Assembly: GCF_030695125.1 (NCBI RefSeq)
Contig: NZ_JAUYTP010000006.1
Span: 1-64,000, forward strand
DNA length: 64,000 nt
Source: Allobosea sp.
GTDB lineage: Bacteria > Pseudomonadota > Alphaproteobacteria > Rhizobiales > Beijerinckiaceae
Direction: 5' to 3'
Position 1 is the stretch's first letter, and each line of letters begins with the position of its first letter. Made by a program: the position numbers and the translations under genes. Shown one piece after another: positions 47,983 to 56,394 of the stretch. Under the pieces are notes generated by a model. It was given only the letters and a program-made list of their open reading frames with translations, searched no databases and had not been told where the DNA came from.

Positions 47983-49241
47983 CGCATCGCGCTCAGCAGC
48001 GTGTCGTACATCGTATTGACGGAGGACATCACCTGCGCCGCGGCCGAATAGGCCTGCTGCGCCGCCATCATGTTGCTGAATTCCTGGCTGGTATCGGTCG
48101 TGCTCGCTTCGAGCATGCTGCCCGAGATCGTGCCCGCGCCATTGGTGCCGGCCACATGCAGCGAGCTGGCGCCCGACATCGAGTTCGCGGCGTAGACCCC
48201 GCTGCTCAGGGAGGTCAGCCCGTCGGCATTGTTGAAGGTCGCGACAGCGACCTTGTAGATCGCCCGCCGCTGGTCGTTGTCATAGTTTGCATAGACGGTG
48301 CCGTCGTCGCCGAGTTCGACGCCGGTCAGCGTGCCATAGCTGATGCCGTCCTGATCGTATTCGAGCGAAACCGACAATTGATCGTCGCCCGTCGAGAGCT
48401 GGCTCAGCCCGCTCGACGATCCGGCCGTGCCCATGTCGAGCGCAATCGCGCTGTCAGCCGCCCCCGTCGTCCAGCCGGTGAAGGTCAGCGTCGGCGGATT
48501 GGGAGTGGTGCTGGCGAACGTGCCGTTGTTGTTGAAGCTGATCGAAACCGTGTTGCTCGCCGGCGACGTGCCCAGCAGCGTGTTGCCGTCCGCGCTCGTC
48601 GCATTGGAGAAGGCGGCGCTCCAGGTATTCTCGGCCGTCTTCGTCCAGGTGACGGTCGTGGTGGCGGCGGTGCCCAGCGAGTCGTAGACCTCGAGTTCGC
48701 TTTCGAAACTGTCGCCGACCGCGGCATCGGCCGGGAGGTTGGCTTGCAGCGACAGGCTGGTCGTGGCCGCCGCGATGCTGCCGATCGCCTTCGTATCGAC
48801 GGTCTGGAGCGCGGCGGCGGTTGTCGCGCCCAGGACGGTGCCCTCGGCATCGGTGGGCCAACCCTGCAGGTAGTAGTCGCCGTTCGAAAGATAGCCGTTC
48901 TTGTCGATCGTGAACTGGCCGTTGCGGGAATAGTAGATGTCGCCATTGGCAGAGTCGTTGCCAACGACAAAGAAGCCGTTGCCCTCGATCGCCATGTTGG
49001 TCGAGGTCGCCGATGAGACCAGCGAGCCCTGCGTGGCGATGCTGGAGACGCCGGTGATCGAGACGCCGCCGGCGGAATAGGCGGACGAGGTCGAGTCGGC
49101 GATCAGGCTCTCGAAGCTGGCCGTGGTCGTCTTGTATCCATAGGTGTTGGAGTTGGCGAGGTTCTGGCTGACCATCGACAGGGCAGAACTCTGCGCTGAC
49201 AGGGCCGAGACAGCCGAATTCAAGGCGCCGGTGAGACTCAT
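47979..49241 (-). CDS. flgE: Flagellar hook protein FlgE
   Basis: 420 residues; hook subunit. N-terminus MSLTGALNSAVSALSAQSSALSMVSQNLANSNTYGYK and C-terminal EFSNMMAAQQAYSAAAQVMSSVNTMYDTLL match the hook family. Follows flgD by 52 bp; stop overlaps the next start (ATGA). Confidence 0.96.
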   Translation of the reverse strand: MSLTGALNSAVSALSAQSSALSMVSQNLANSNTYGYKTTTASFESLIADSTSSAYSAGGVSITGVSSIATQGSLVSSATSTNMAIEGNGFFVVGNDSANGDIYYSRNGQFTIDKNGYLSNGDYYLQGWPTDAEGTVLGATTAAALQTVDTKAIGSIAAATTSLSLQANLPADAAVGDSFESELEVYDSLGTAATTTVTWTKTAENTWSAAFSNATSADGNTLLGTSPASNTVSISFNNNGTFASTTPNPPTLTFTGWTTGAADSAIALDMGTAGSSSGLSQLSTGDDQLSVSLEYDQDGISYGTLTGVELGDDGTVYANYDNDQRRAIYKVAVATFNNADGLTSLSSGVYAANSMSGASSLHVAGTNGAGTISGSMLEASTTDTSQEFSNMMAAQQAYSAAAQVMSSVNTMYDTLLSAMR

Positions 49242-49293
49242 GGCGTTTACTCAACTCTACACGGGAACAGGGGTGGTGCCGGCCGAGCTGTGC

Positions 49294-49614
49294 TCAGGCA
49301 GAGACGCTCAGCTTCGAAGACATCGCGCTGACCGAGGAGTAGAGGTCGGATACGGTCGACGAGAGGGTGTTCATCGTCGAGGACAGCGATGACAGCGTAT
49401 CGTTCATCGCGACCTGCTGGCTGTATCCGGCATAGGACAGCATCTGCGAGGCGAGCTGGCTGGAGTCGGTCGGATTCGACGGATCCTGGTTCTGGAGTTG
49501 CTGCACGAGCAGCGACATGAACTCGGACTCCGAAAACGAGGAGGACGATGTCGAGGAACTGGTCGTGCTGGCAGCGGTCGTCGCCGTGGACGAGGAAACC
49601 GAACTGACGCTCAT
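49294..49614 (-). CDS. flgD: Short FlgD-like hook cap protein
   Basis: 106 residues. The conserved N-terminal export/cap segment is present (SESEFMSLLVQQLQNQDPSNPTDSSQLASQML), but the usual FlgD body (about 220 residues with Ig-like and Tudor-like domains) is missing; the C-terminus is a short Ser-rich coiled coil. The N-terminus is Ser/Thr-rich. ATG 49614 follows GGGAGGCTCGCC. The sequence ends cleanly, so it is a short form rather than a broken gene. Confidence 0.85.
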   Translation of the reverse strand: MSVSSVSSSTATTAASTTSSSTSSSSFSESEFMSLLVQQLQNQDPSNPTDSSQLASQMLSYAGYSQQVAMNDTLSSLSSTMNTLSSTVSDLYSSVSAMSSKLSVSA

Positions 49615-49791
49615 GGCGAGCCTCCCTCAGGCTGCGGGACTGGTGGGATCCCGGAGCGGATACGTTTCGATCCGAGCCCGCGGCGCTGATGTGCTGCGGG
49701 ATCGATGATGAAACGCGTGAGGAGGAATTTTCAGGCGGCGAATATTGAAGCTGGCGACGAAATTCTCTCGCCTGACGCCAGGATCATTGTC

Positions 49792-49806
49792 TTAAACTTG
49801 TATTAA
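49792..49806. promoter_or_regulatory. CtrA-like box upstream of flgD
   Basis: TTAA-ACTTGTA-TTAA, a full TTAA-N7-TTAA CtrA site, about 180 bp upstream of flgD. The 377-bp gap 49615-49991 contains no gene I can support. Confidence 0.6.
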
Positions 49807-49815
49807 CTATCGCGT

Positions 49816-49830
49816 TTAGAGAATTGTTAA
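49816..49830. promoter_or_regulatory. Second CtrA-like box
   Basis: TTAG-AGAATTG-TTAA, one base from consensus, 24 bp from the first box (two helical turns). Tandem sites support CtrA control of the hook operon. Confidence 0.45.
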
Positions 49831-49991
49831 CCGATGGCAGCAGCGCATTGTTTCCCGGCCCGCGGCCGCCGGGCTTTCTCGAACCGAACGTCGTCGGTTC
49901 CCGACCCGCCGATGCGCAACCTGGCGGCCGGCCTCCCCTCGCGGTTGACCGCGGGTTCGCAACGGATGGCTGCGTCGCCAGGATCGCGTGG

Positions 49992-50270
49992 CTAGGAGGA
50001 GACGGCGGCTTTCACAGGGCGGGCCCTTGTGGTCGTCGGGGCTGAACCGCCGATCGCAGCCTTCACGATCCGATCCGCCAGGCCGACAGGAGCGCGAATG
50101 GGCGCCTGGCCGGCGATCAGCGCACGCATCGCGCGCGCTTCGTCGAGAACGGAGCGGGCATCCGGATCGTTCGCCAGGAGCGCGATGGCTTCGTGTCGTT
50201 CCGAAAGCGGCCAGGTCGAGAGATCCTCGCCGTGACGGTCGACGGCCTCCCGAAGCTCGCTTCGTTTCAT
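49992..50270 (-). CDS. Small hypothetical protein, possible ECF sigma partner
   Basis: 92 residues: MKRSELREAVDRHGEDLSTWPLSERHEAIALLANDPDARSVLDEARAMRAL. I recall HG-x-DL-x-x-WP proteins beside alphaproteobacterial ECF sigma genes, but no function is assigned. No membrane segment and no zinc ligands, so not a classic anti-sigma factor. Start ATG 50270 has a weak ribosome site and an upstream hairpin. Lies between fliS and flgD. Confidence 0.65.
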   Translation of the reverse strand: MKRSELREAVDRHGEDLSTWPLSERHEAIALLANDPDARSVLDEARAMRALIAGQAPIRAPVGLADRIVKAAIGGSAPTTTRARPVKAAVSS

Positions 50271-50279
50271 GTCTGTTTC

Positions 50280-50330
50280 GTTCCCGAACGTTTCTCCTTG
50301 TGCATAAACTGTTTCGGAATGTTCGGGAAC
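50280..50330. promoter_or_regulatory. Inverted repeat before the 92-residue gene
   Basis: GTTCCCGAAC (50280-50289) and GTTCGGGAAC (50321-50330), perfect 10-bp arms with a 31-bp spacer, ending 10 bp before the ATG. Could be a regulator site or a leader hairpin. A 12-codon frame (MHKEKRSGTKQT) starts in the spacer and its stop overlaps the gene start. Confidence 0.5.
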
Positions 50331-50407
50331 GGGCAAATCTTCGCAGCCTCGAGCCACCGGGCCGCGTCGGCACCGGTGGGATGCGACCTTCTATCCGCGC
50401 GATCGTT

Positions 50408-50830
50408 TCAGCGCCTGACCGCCTTCTGCGGGACGGGAACGACCTGCGTTTTGGGCGCCAGCCCGGCGATCTCCGCCCAGGCGTTACGCAGGCCCGTCAG
50501 GTGCCAGATGATCTTCTCGTAACGCGCCGGCGCATCCCGACGTCCATAAGCGGTGTGGATCGCCATGATGTTGTAGGTGTAGGCCTTGAGCAACTGCTGG
50601 GCGACGTCTTCGCCCTTGTCGAAGCGCAGGCAGTGACAGAGCCCCCGCAGGATCGTCGACGACTTGGTGATGCAGGCATGGCTCTCTTCGTGACGGCGAT
50701 CCTGCGTGGCCATGATCGCCAGCCTGAGCTGGCGGATCGCCTCGTCATACAGCTTGACCACCGCGACGAGCGGATGGACCTGGGCGGCGACCCGGCGATA
50801 GGCGGCGAGCGGTTGGGCGTGCTGGTTCAT
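50408..50830 (-). CDS. fliS: Flagellar export chaperone FliS
   Basis: 140 residues with the family opening MNQHAQPLAAYRRVAAQVHPLVAVVKLYDEAIRQLRLA. Binds flagellin before export. ATG 50830 overlaps the fliD stop (ATGA); an upstream ATG at 50845 lies inside fliD. C-terminus is longer and basic. Confidence 0.88.
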   Translation of the reverse strand: MNQHAQPLAAYRRVAAQVHPLVAVVKLYDEAIRQLRLAIMATQDRRHEESHACITKSSTILRGLCHCLRFDKGEDVAQQLLKAYTYNIMAIHTAYGRRDAPARYEKIIWHLTGLRNAWAEIAGLAPKTQVVPVPQKAVRR

Positions 50831-52545
50831 GACGAACTGTTCCATTGGTCGAGGAGCGCTGTGAGGTAGTCCTGGGTCGACTCGGCAGCCGCGATGGCCG
50901 CCTGGTAGCGGGCGTAGCGGTTGCTCAGATTGGTCTGGTAGGTCTCGGTCGCGGAGCGGATGGCGTCGCTCTTGGCCTGCAGGTCGTCATCGACCTCGGA
51001 CAGGTTGTCGATCAGCGTCTGCAACGAGCCGTCGGAGGTGTCCGACACCTTGTCCGCCGAGTTATAAAGCAGCTCGGCAATGCCGGTGCTGAGCGAAACG
51101 TCGATCGATTGCGCGGCCGAGCCCGCGTAGACGAAGGTGTAGCCCTCATAGGCCGTGCCTTTGGCGCCGATGATGCGTGTCCCGTTGACGGTGAACAGCG
51201 AGGCATCACCGCCCACCGATACCGAACTCATCGCGCCGCTGGCGTCGACGCTGATATCGAGCGTGAAGTCGGCCGGGACGCTGGTCCCCCGCGAGAGCAG
51301 TTGCAACTGGCTGGAGGACGCATCCATCTGGAAGCCGAGCAGCGACTTGACGGCGTCGAGATCGTCGAGCAGCGCGTTGTCCAGCGTATCCTCGTCGATC
51401 ACCAGCGAGCCGTCGCTGTCGAAGGAAAGGCCGATCAGGCTCATCGACTCCCCGTCCACCGTGCGGGTCAGCGCGCTGTAGACCGACAGGGTCGCGCTGC
51501 GCAGCGTGCCATCGCCGAACAGAACCGCCTCGTCCGAGACGCTGCCGTCGCTCGCCAGGCTCTGTTGCGCGGTGCTGAATTCGCGGAAGGCGTTATAGGC
51601 GTTGACGAGGGTCTCAATCGCCGTCTTGGCGGAGCTGACATCGGCGCCGACCTCCAGCGTGATCGAAACCTCGCTCTCGGTATCCGGATCGTCCTGCGTC
51701 GTCTGGTAGAGATGCAGGGTCACGCCATCGAGCAGGTCGTCGATGTCATTGCTGTTGCGGGTCACCGCGATGCCGTCGAGCGTCAGGATCGCGTCCTGCG
51801 GCTCCTGCAGCACATCGGCGAAGGCACCCGATCCGTCGGTGAGGCCGAGCGAGGCGAGCACATCGTCGCCCGAGACGGCGCTCGCGCTGATGGTCTCGCC
51901 GGTTTCGACCGCCGACAGCACGAGGCGATAACTTGAATTCAACACCTGCAGGATGGTCGCCTGGACTCCGGTGGCGTCGGATTCGCCGTTGATGGTGTCG
52001 GCGATGTCGGCGAGCGACATGCTTGCGGTCACCGTCAGATCGATCGGGCTGCCACCGTCGATGCCGAGCGAGATGACGCCGGAATAGCCGAGATCCTCCG
52101 ATTTCGATGCTTGTGTCGCACCGGCAACCTTGTGGGCCTTGGCGAGCTGGAGAATCTGGATGTCGTAGTTGCCGACGTCACTGCCATCCTCGACGGTGGC
52201 CGACAGGGCGGAGGCGGCATCGACGCTGCCGTTTGCGGTCAGATAGGCGGCGCGGTCGAGGAAGACATCGGTACTGCTGTTGGAGCTTCCCGAGACCGCA
52301 CGCAGCGCATCGGCCGCGTCGGCCACATCGGCGAGCAGCGATTGCAGCTCCTGATAGCCGGCAATCTTGGCTTCGTTGGCGGTGATCTTGAGATCGATCG
52401 AATCCGCCTTGCTCAGCTTGGCCTGGACCGCGACCTCGATCAGCGCATTCCAGTCGATATCCGAGGTGTCGGTGGTCGCGGTCGAGGTCGTGGCGCTCGT
52501 ATAGGACGACGTCGTGCTCGAACTGGTGCTGCTGACCGAGGCCAT
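50827..52545 (-). CDS. fliD: Flagellar filament cap protein FliD
   Basis: 572 residues; distal cap that orders flagellin addition. N-terminal Ser/Thr-rich lead then IDWNALIEVAVQAKLSKADSIDLKITANEAKIAGYQELQSLL, and C-terminal coiled coil SNRYARYQAAIAAAESTQDYLTALLDQWN. ATG 52545 with GGAGATAGCG. Coupled to fliS. Confidence 0.93.
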   Translation of the reverse strand: MASVSSTSSSTTSSYTSATTSTATTDTSDIDWNALIEVAVQAKLSKADSIDLKITANEAKIAGYQELQSLLADVADAADALRAVSGSSNSSTDVFLDRAAYLTANGSVDAASALSATVEDGSDVGNYDIQILQLAKAHKVAGATQASKSEDLGYSGVISLGIDGGSPIDLTVTASMSLADIADTINGESDATGVQATILQVLNSSYRLVLSAVETGETISASAVSGDDVLASLGLTDGSGAFADVLQEPQDAILTLDGIAVTRNSNDIDDLLDGVTLHLYQTTQDDPDTESEVSITLEVGADVSSAKTAIETLVNAYNAFREFSTAQQSLASDGSVSDEAVLFGDGTLRSATLSVYSALTRTVDGESMSLIGLSFDSDGSLVIDEDTLDNALLDDLDAVKSLLGFQMDASSSQLQLLSRGTSVPADFTLDISVDASGAMSSVSVGGDASLFTVNGTRIIGAKGTAYEGYTFVYAGSAAQSIDVSLSTGIAELLYNSADKVSDTSDGSLQTLIDNLSEVDDDLQAKSDAIRSATETYQTNLSNRYARYQAAIAAAESTQDYLTALLDQWNSSS

Positions 52546-52569
52546 CGCTATCTCCGCATGAAGGTGAGA

Positions 52570-52599
52570 GGTGGGCCGGCTGTCCAGGACCGGCCCACC
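52570..52599 (-). terminator. Hairpin between fliC and fliD
   Basis: GGTGGGCCGG and CCGGCCCACC, perfect 10-bp arms around 10 bp, starting 11 bp after the fliC stop. The following minus-strand TCTCACCTT is not a strong U-tract, so it may only attenuate or protect the fliC mRNA. Confidence 0.65.
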
Positions 52600-52610
52600 G
52601 TGCCTGAGCC

Positions 52611-53438
52611 TTACTGCAGCAGCTTCAGCAGTTCGGACGGCATCGAATTGGCCTGCGCTGCGGCGGCCACCGAAGCCTGCGTCTTGACCTTGATCGAGGC
52701 CAGATTGGCCGACTCCTGCGCGACATCGACGTCCTTGATCGCGGAGTTGGCCGCTTCGAGGTTTTCGATGCTGGTCGCGATCGTGTTGGAGCGGAACTCG
52801 AAACGCGACTGCAGCGCGCCGATATTGGCCCGTGCGCTCGACACGGAGTCGATCGCGGTATCGATGGCGGCGATGGCGGTCGTCGCGCCGGCCTGCGTCG
52901 AGATGTCCTGCGTATCGACGCCGAGCGTCGTCGCGTCCAGCGCGTCGATCGTCACATTGATCGTGTCGGCGGTCGCATCGGAGCCGACGACGACGACCAT
53001 GCCAGTCGCGAAGGCGCCCGTGCCGTCGAGCAGGCTCTCGCCGTTGTAACGCGTGCTCTGGGAGAGGCCGTCGATTTCCTCGACCAGCTGATCGAACTCC
53101 GCGTTGATGTAGGTGCGCTCCGAATCCGTCACCGTGCCGGAGGCCGACTGGGAGGCCAGCGCCTTCATGCGCTGCAGCATGTCGCTGATGTTGGAGGCGC
53201 CGCCATCGGCCGTCTGCAGGATCGAGGTGCCATGCGAGGCGTTGGTCGCGGCCTGCGTCAGGGCGGTGACGTCGGACGAGATGCGCGTCGAGATCGCCAG
53301 CCCCGAAGCGTCGTCGGCGGCGGTGACGATGCGCGAGCCGCTCGCCAGCTTCGACAGCGAAGCGGTCTGGTCGGCGGAGTTCATGTTCAGATAGCGGACC
53401 GCCGAATTGGCGGCGAGATTCGTCGAGATCACAGCCAT
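52611..53438 (-). CDS. fliC: Flagellin
   Basis: 275 residues; filament subunit. N-terminal D0/D1 (NSAVRYLNMNSADQTASLSKLASGSRIVTAADDASGLAIS) and C-terminal D1/D0 (FRSNTIATSIENLEAANSAIKDVDVAQESANLASIKVKTQASVAAAAQAN) are complete with a short variable middle, the small-flagellin type common in alphaproteobacteria. ATG 53438 follows AAGGAGAAGCCGCG. Confidence 0.97.
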   Translation of the reverse strand: MAVISTNLAANSAVRYLNMNSADQTASLSKLASGSRIVTAADDASGLAISTRISSDVTALTQAATNASHGTSILQTADGGASNISDMLQRMKALASQSASGTVTDSERTYINAEFDQLVEEIDGLSQSTRYNGESLLDGTGAFATGMVVVVGSDATADTINVTIDALDATTLGVDTQDISTQAGATTAIAAIDTAIDSVSSARANIGALQSRFEFRSNTIATSIENLEAANSAIKDVDVAQESANLASIKVKTQASVAAAAQANSMPSELLKLLQ

Positions 53439-53463
53439 CGCGGCTTCTCCTTGTTCCGATGAA

Positions 53464-53479
53464 GCTCCCTTCCGGGAGC
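53464..53479 (-). promoter_or_regulatory. Hairpin in fliC leader
   Basis: GCTCCC-TTCC-GGGAGC stem-loop 26-41 bases upstream of the fliC start, before the ribosome site. It may affect flagellin mRNA stability; FlbT-type control is a possibility only. Confidence 0.4.
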
Positions 53480-53564
53480 GGACGCCGCGTGGGAGGGCGT
53501 CTGGGGGTTCAACGGCGCAGGGCGATGCGGCTGGCGATCTTTTTGAAGATGGTCAGGATCGTGG

Positions 53565-54251
53565 CTAATCGACGGTAAACGAACGGCAGATGTCGCGCTC
53601 GGTGCTGTGAAGCTGCTTGCGCAAATGCTGGCGCCCGCGTTTCAGAAGCGATTCGACCGCCTGGACCGTCGTGTCCATCACCTCGGCGATCTGCGAGTTG
53701 GTGAGATCGTCGTAATAGGAGAGGATCAGGGCGACCCGCTGCTGGTCCGGCAGGCGCTCCATCTCCCGGGCCAGGAGGTCGCTGACCTCATGGCGCTGCA
53801 GGGTCACGAGTGCGTCAGGCTGCGCATCGACGACCTCGGGCGCGTTGTCCATGTCTTCCGTCTTCGGACGGCGGCGCAGGTCGAGGCAGCGATTGGTGAC
53901 GACGCGGTAGAGCCAGGTCGAGAACTTCGCGCGGCCGGACTGCCAGGTGCCGCGCTGGCTCCAGATCTTCAGCAGTGTGTCCTGGACGACATCCTCGGCA
54001 TCGGCGCCGTTGCGGAGAATGCGCAGCGCCAGCGCATAGGCGCGATCGACATGGCGCTCGACCAGTTCGCGAAACGCTGCATCGTCGCCGAGCGTGATCA
54101 GTTCCAGCAGTTCGTCGTCGCGATCCATCGGCCTGCGGCTTTCCAACCTTTCCAACGCCCGCGGCATCGCGGCGCTTTGATCGAGCAGCAGGGCAAGAGG
54201 TGCGGACACCATCTGTGGCACGAAATTGAGGTGAGATGCCTGGCCGCTCAT
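53565..54251 (-). CDS. ECF-type sigma factor in flagellar locus
   Basis: 228 residues: region 2 (ALALRILRNGADAEDVVQDTLLKIW, STWLYRVVTNRCLDLRRR) and region 4 (LTNSQIAEVMDTTVQAVESLLKRGRQHLRKQL). About 50 residues precede region 2, longer than usual; the ATG at 54251 is used because GGAGG lies before it, but an ATG at 54128 would start at the domain. Upstream of fliC; no adjacent anti-sigma gene. It might control flagellar genes or simply sit here. Confidence 0.88.
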   Translation of the reverse strand: MSGQASHLNFVPQMVSAPLALLLDQSAAMPRALERLESRRPMDRDDELLELITLGDDAAFRELVERHVDRAYALALRILRNGADAEDVVQDTLLKIWSQRGTWQSGRAKFSTWLYRVVTNRCLDLRRRPKTEDMDNAPEVVDAQPDALVTLQRHEVSDLLAREMERLPDQQRVALILSYYDDLTNSQIAEVMDTTVQAVESLLKRGRQHLRKQLHSTERDICRSFTVD

Positions 54252-54274
54252 CGCTTGGAAACCTCCAGAAACCA

Positions 54275-54299
54275 CTTTCAGGTCGGGCTTGCCTGAAAG
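54275..54299. promoter_or_regulatory. Inverted repeat in sigma-factor leader
   Basis: CTTTCAGG and CCTGAAAG, 8-bp arms around 9 bp, 24 bp before the start and just upstream of the GGAGG ribosome site. The remaining AT-rich 54300-54420 contains ATGAGATATTTCAT and CCTAGCTCTAGG dyads and is the likely promoter. Confidence 0.45.
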
Positions 54300-54521
54300 G
54301 GCCGTCTGGAACTGAAACGCGCGACAGCGCGAAACCAGGCGCGCAAAAAACGAAATAAATGAGATATTTCATATAGTTAGGTCGGAAAAATCTTCCTAGC
54401 TCTAGGCAGATTTTGCCGGGTTCGCCCTTGGCGGCGAAGGGCTCCGGCCAACAGCGCATGGGGGCGGACAGATTCGTTCGCGACGCTCCCGCCTCGGCGC
54501 TTCGTCCCTGCGACGTCTCCT

Positions 54522-55655
54522 CTACCGCGCCGGCCTGACCCGCAGCAGCTTCCCGTCGGCCGCATCGCTGAGCAGGTAGATGAACCCGTCCGGGCCCTGC
54601 CGGACATCGCGAATGCGCTCATTGAGCCCCTTGAGCAGTTGCTCCTGCCCCGTCACGGTCTCGCCCTGCGTCGAGAGCCTGACCAGCATCTGCCCGGCGA
54701 GACCGCCGACGAAGAAAGAGTTTGTCCAGGCCGGCCATGCGGCGCCGGTGTAGAACGCCGCGCCGGACGGCGCGATCGACGGGTCCCAGTAGAACAGCGG
54801 CGGTTCCATCCCGGCCTTGGCCGTTCCCTCGCCGAGTTTGGCCCCGGAATAATCGACGCCGAAGCTGATCACCGGCCAGCCATAGTTGCGGCCGGCCTTG
54901 GGTGTGTTGACCTCGTCCCCGCCGCGCGCGCCGTGCTCGGCGGTCCAAAGCTGGCCTGTTTGCGGATGGAGAGCCGCGCCCTGCACGTTCCGATGGCCGA
55001 TCGACCAGATCTCGGGCTGCCAGCCCTCGATCCTGGGATTGCCGGTGGCCGCGCCGCCCTCGGGATTGATCCGCATGATCTTGCCGATGTGGTTGCCCGG
55101 GTTCTGCGCCTGGTCGCGCTGGCCGTAGCGGTCCCCCACCGTGACGAAGAGCGCGCCCGTGCGGTCGAACACCAGACGCGAGCCGAAATGCATGTTGCTG
55201 GCGATGGTCGGCATCTGCTGGAAGATCACCCTTGCGCCTTCCAGCGCCGTGCCGCGCTCGTTGAGCCGGGCCCGGGCGACGCTGGTGCCGCTGCCCCCGG
55301 CGCGCGCCTCGGCGAAGGAGAGGTAGATCGCGCGGTTCTGGGCGAAGTTCGGATCGAGCACCACGTCGAGCAGCCCGCCCTGGCCGCGTGCCGCGACATT
55401 GGGCACGCCAGACAGCGGCGGCGAGAGCTTGCCGTCCGCGCCGACCAGCCGCAACCGCCCCGGCCGCTCCGTCACCAGCATGCGCCCGTCCGGCAGGAAA
55501 GCCAGGCCCCAGGGGTTCTCCAGACCGCCCACCACCGTCTCGACGACGAGATCGCCCGCGCTCGACGGGAAGCGCTGCTGCGCCTGGGCCGCGTCCTCGC
55601 CGGCCAGAAGCGCGGGAAAGGCCATGAGGGCAAGGGCATAGGCGTGAGCGCGCAT
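54522..55655 (-). CDS. PQQ-dependent sugar dehydrogenase-type beta-propeller
   Basis: 377 residues; signal peptide (MRAHAYALALMAFPALLAGEDAAQA), then a soluble glucose/sorbosone dehydrogenase fold: LENPWGLAFLPDGRMLVTERPGRLR, ARGQGGLLDVVLDPNF, NMHFGSRLVFDRTGALFVTVGDR and IWSIGHRNVQG. Periplasmic sugar oxidation (Asd/YliI-like). Start ATG 55655 with GAGGAGATACCC. Confidence 0.92.
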   Translation of the reverse strand: MRAHAYALALMAFPALLAGEDAAQAQQRFPSSAGDLVVETVVGGLENPWGLAFLPDGRMLVTERPGRLRLVGADGKLSPPLSGVPNVAARGQGGLLDVVLDPNFAQNRAIYLSFAEARAGGSGTSVARARLNERGTALEGARVIFQQMPTIASNMHFGSRLVFDRTGALFVTVGDRYGQRDQAQNPGNHIGKIMRINPEGGAATGNPRIEGWQPEIWSIGHRNVQGAALHPQTGQLWTAEHGARGGDEVNTPKAGRNYGWPVISFGVDYSGAKLGEGTAKAGMEPPLFYWDPSIAPSGAAFYTGAAWPAWTNSFFVGGLAGQMLVRLSTQGETVTGQEQLLKGLNERIRDVRQGPDGFIYLLSDAADGKLLRVRPAR

Positions 55656-55781
55656 GGGTATCTCCTCATCGGTCGCAGGACGTGGGTTTGAGTAACGTCC
55701 GTTTGCCTCGGACAACGTCATCGACCGCGATCGGTTGCAGTCCCTCCGGAGTGTTCGCAAAGGACACCCGCACCGGTGGCC

Positions 55782-56375
55782 TTAAGGCGGCGGCAGGCGT
55801 CCGACCGTGACGATCCCGCCTTGCGGGTCGCGCGTCAGCACGACCATCTCGCCCGAGGCGGGAAACACGCCTGTCAACGCGGTGATGTTGACCTGATGCG
55901 TGACCATGACGACGGTGGCCGCCTGCGGCGGAAGCGCGGCAAGCCTGCGTCGCAGCGCCGCGGTCGCGGCCTCGCGTTCGCCGGGCCGGCCGAAGAAGGA
56001 GTTAAGCGCCGCCGGCTCCTCCTCGACAGGGCCGAGCGCCAGCAGCTCAGCGGTTTCGCGCGTCCGGCACCATTGGCTGGTCAGGACGAGCGCGACCGGG
56101 ATCGCGCGCTGACGAAACGCCTCGCCGATCTGGCGCGCCTGAGCACGGCCGCGCGCGCCGAGATTGCGCTGCGTCGTGCAGTCGCCCAGCCGCATCGCGG
56201 CCGGGTCGCCGGTGCCCGGCGCATCGGCATGGCGCATCAGCACGACATGACCGGGCGTGGCCAGAGCCGACCAGAGCCGCTCCCGGTCGGTCTCGATGCC
56301 GAGAGCCGGACCGGACAGGCCCAGGAAGGCCGCGAGGAGAAGCAGGGCGCGCCGTTTCGTTGTCGCTGCGCCCAT
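55782..56375 (-). CDS. Exported histidine phosphatase-family protein
   Basis: 197 residues; signal peptide (RRALLLLAAFLGLSGPALG), RHG-like catalytic motif VVLMRHADAP, R in TSQWCRTRETAELL and late His in VVMVTHQVN. Substrate unknown. Followed upstream by the Bug-type gene with a 19-bp gap, so one unit is likely. Confidence 0.9.
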   Translation of the reverse strand: MGAATTKRRALLLLAAFLGLSGPALGIETDRERLWSALATPGHVVLMRHADAPGTGDPAAMRLGDCTTQRNLGARGRAQARQIGEAFRQRAIPVALVLTSQWCRTRETAELLALGPVEEEPAALNSFFGRPGEREAATAALRRRLAALPPQAATVVMVTHQVNITALTGVFPASGEMVVLTRDPQGGIVTVGRLPPP

Positions 56376-56394
56376 GCTGTCCTCCGCTGTCAGA

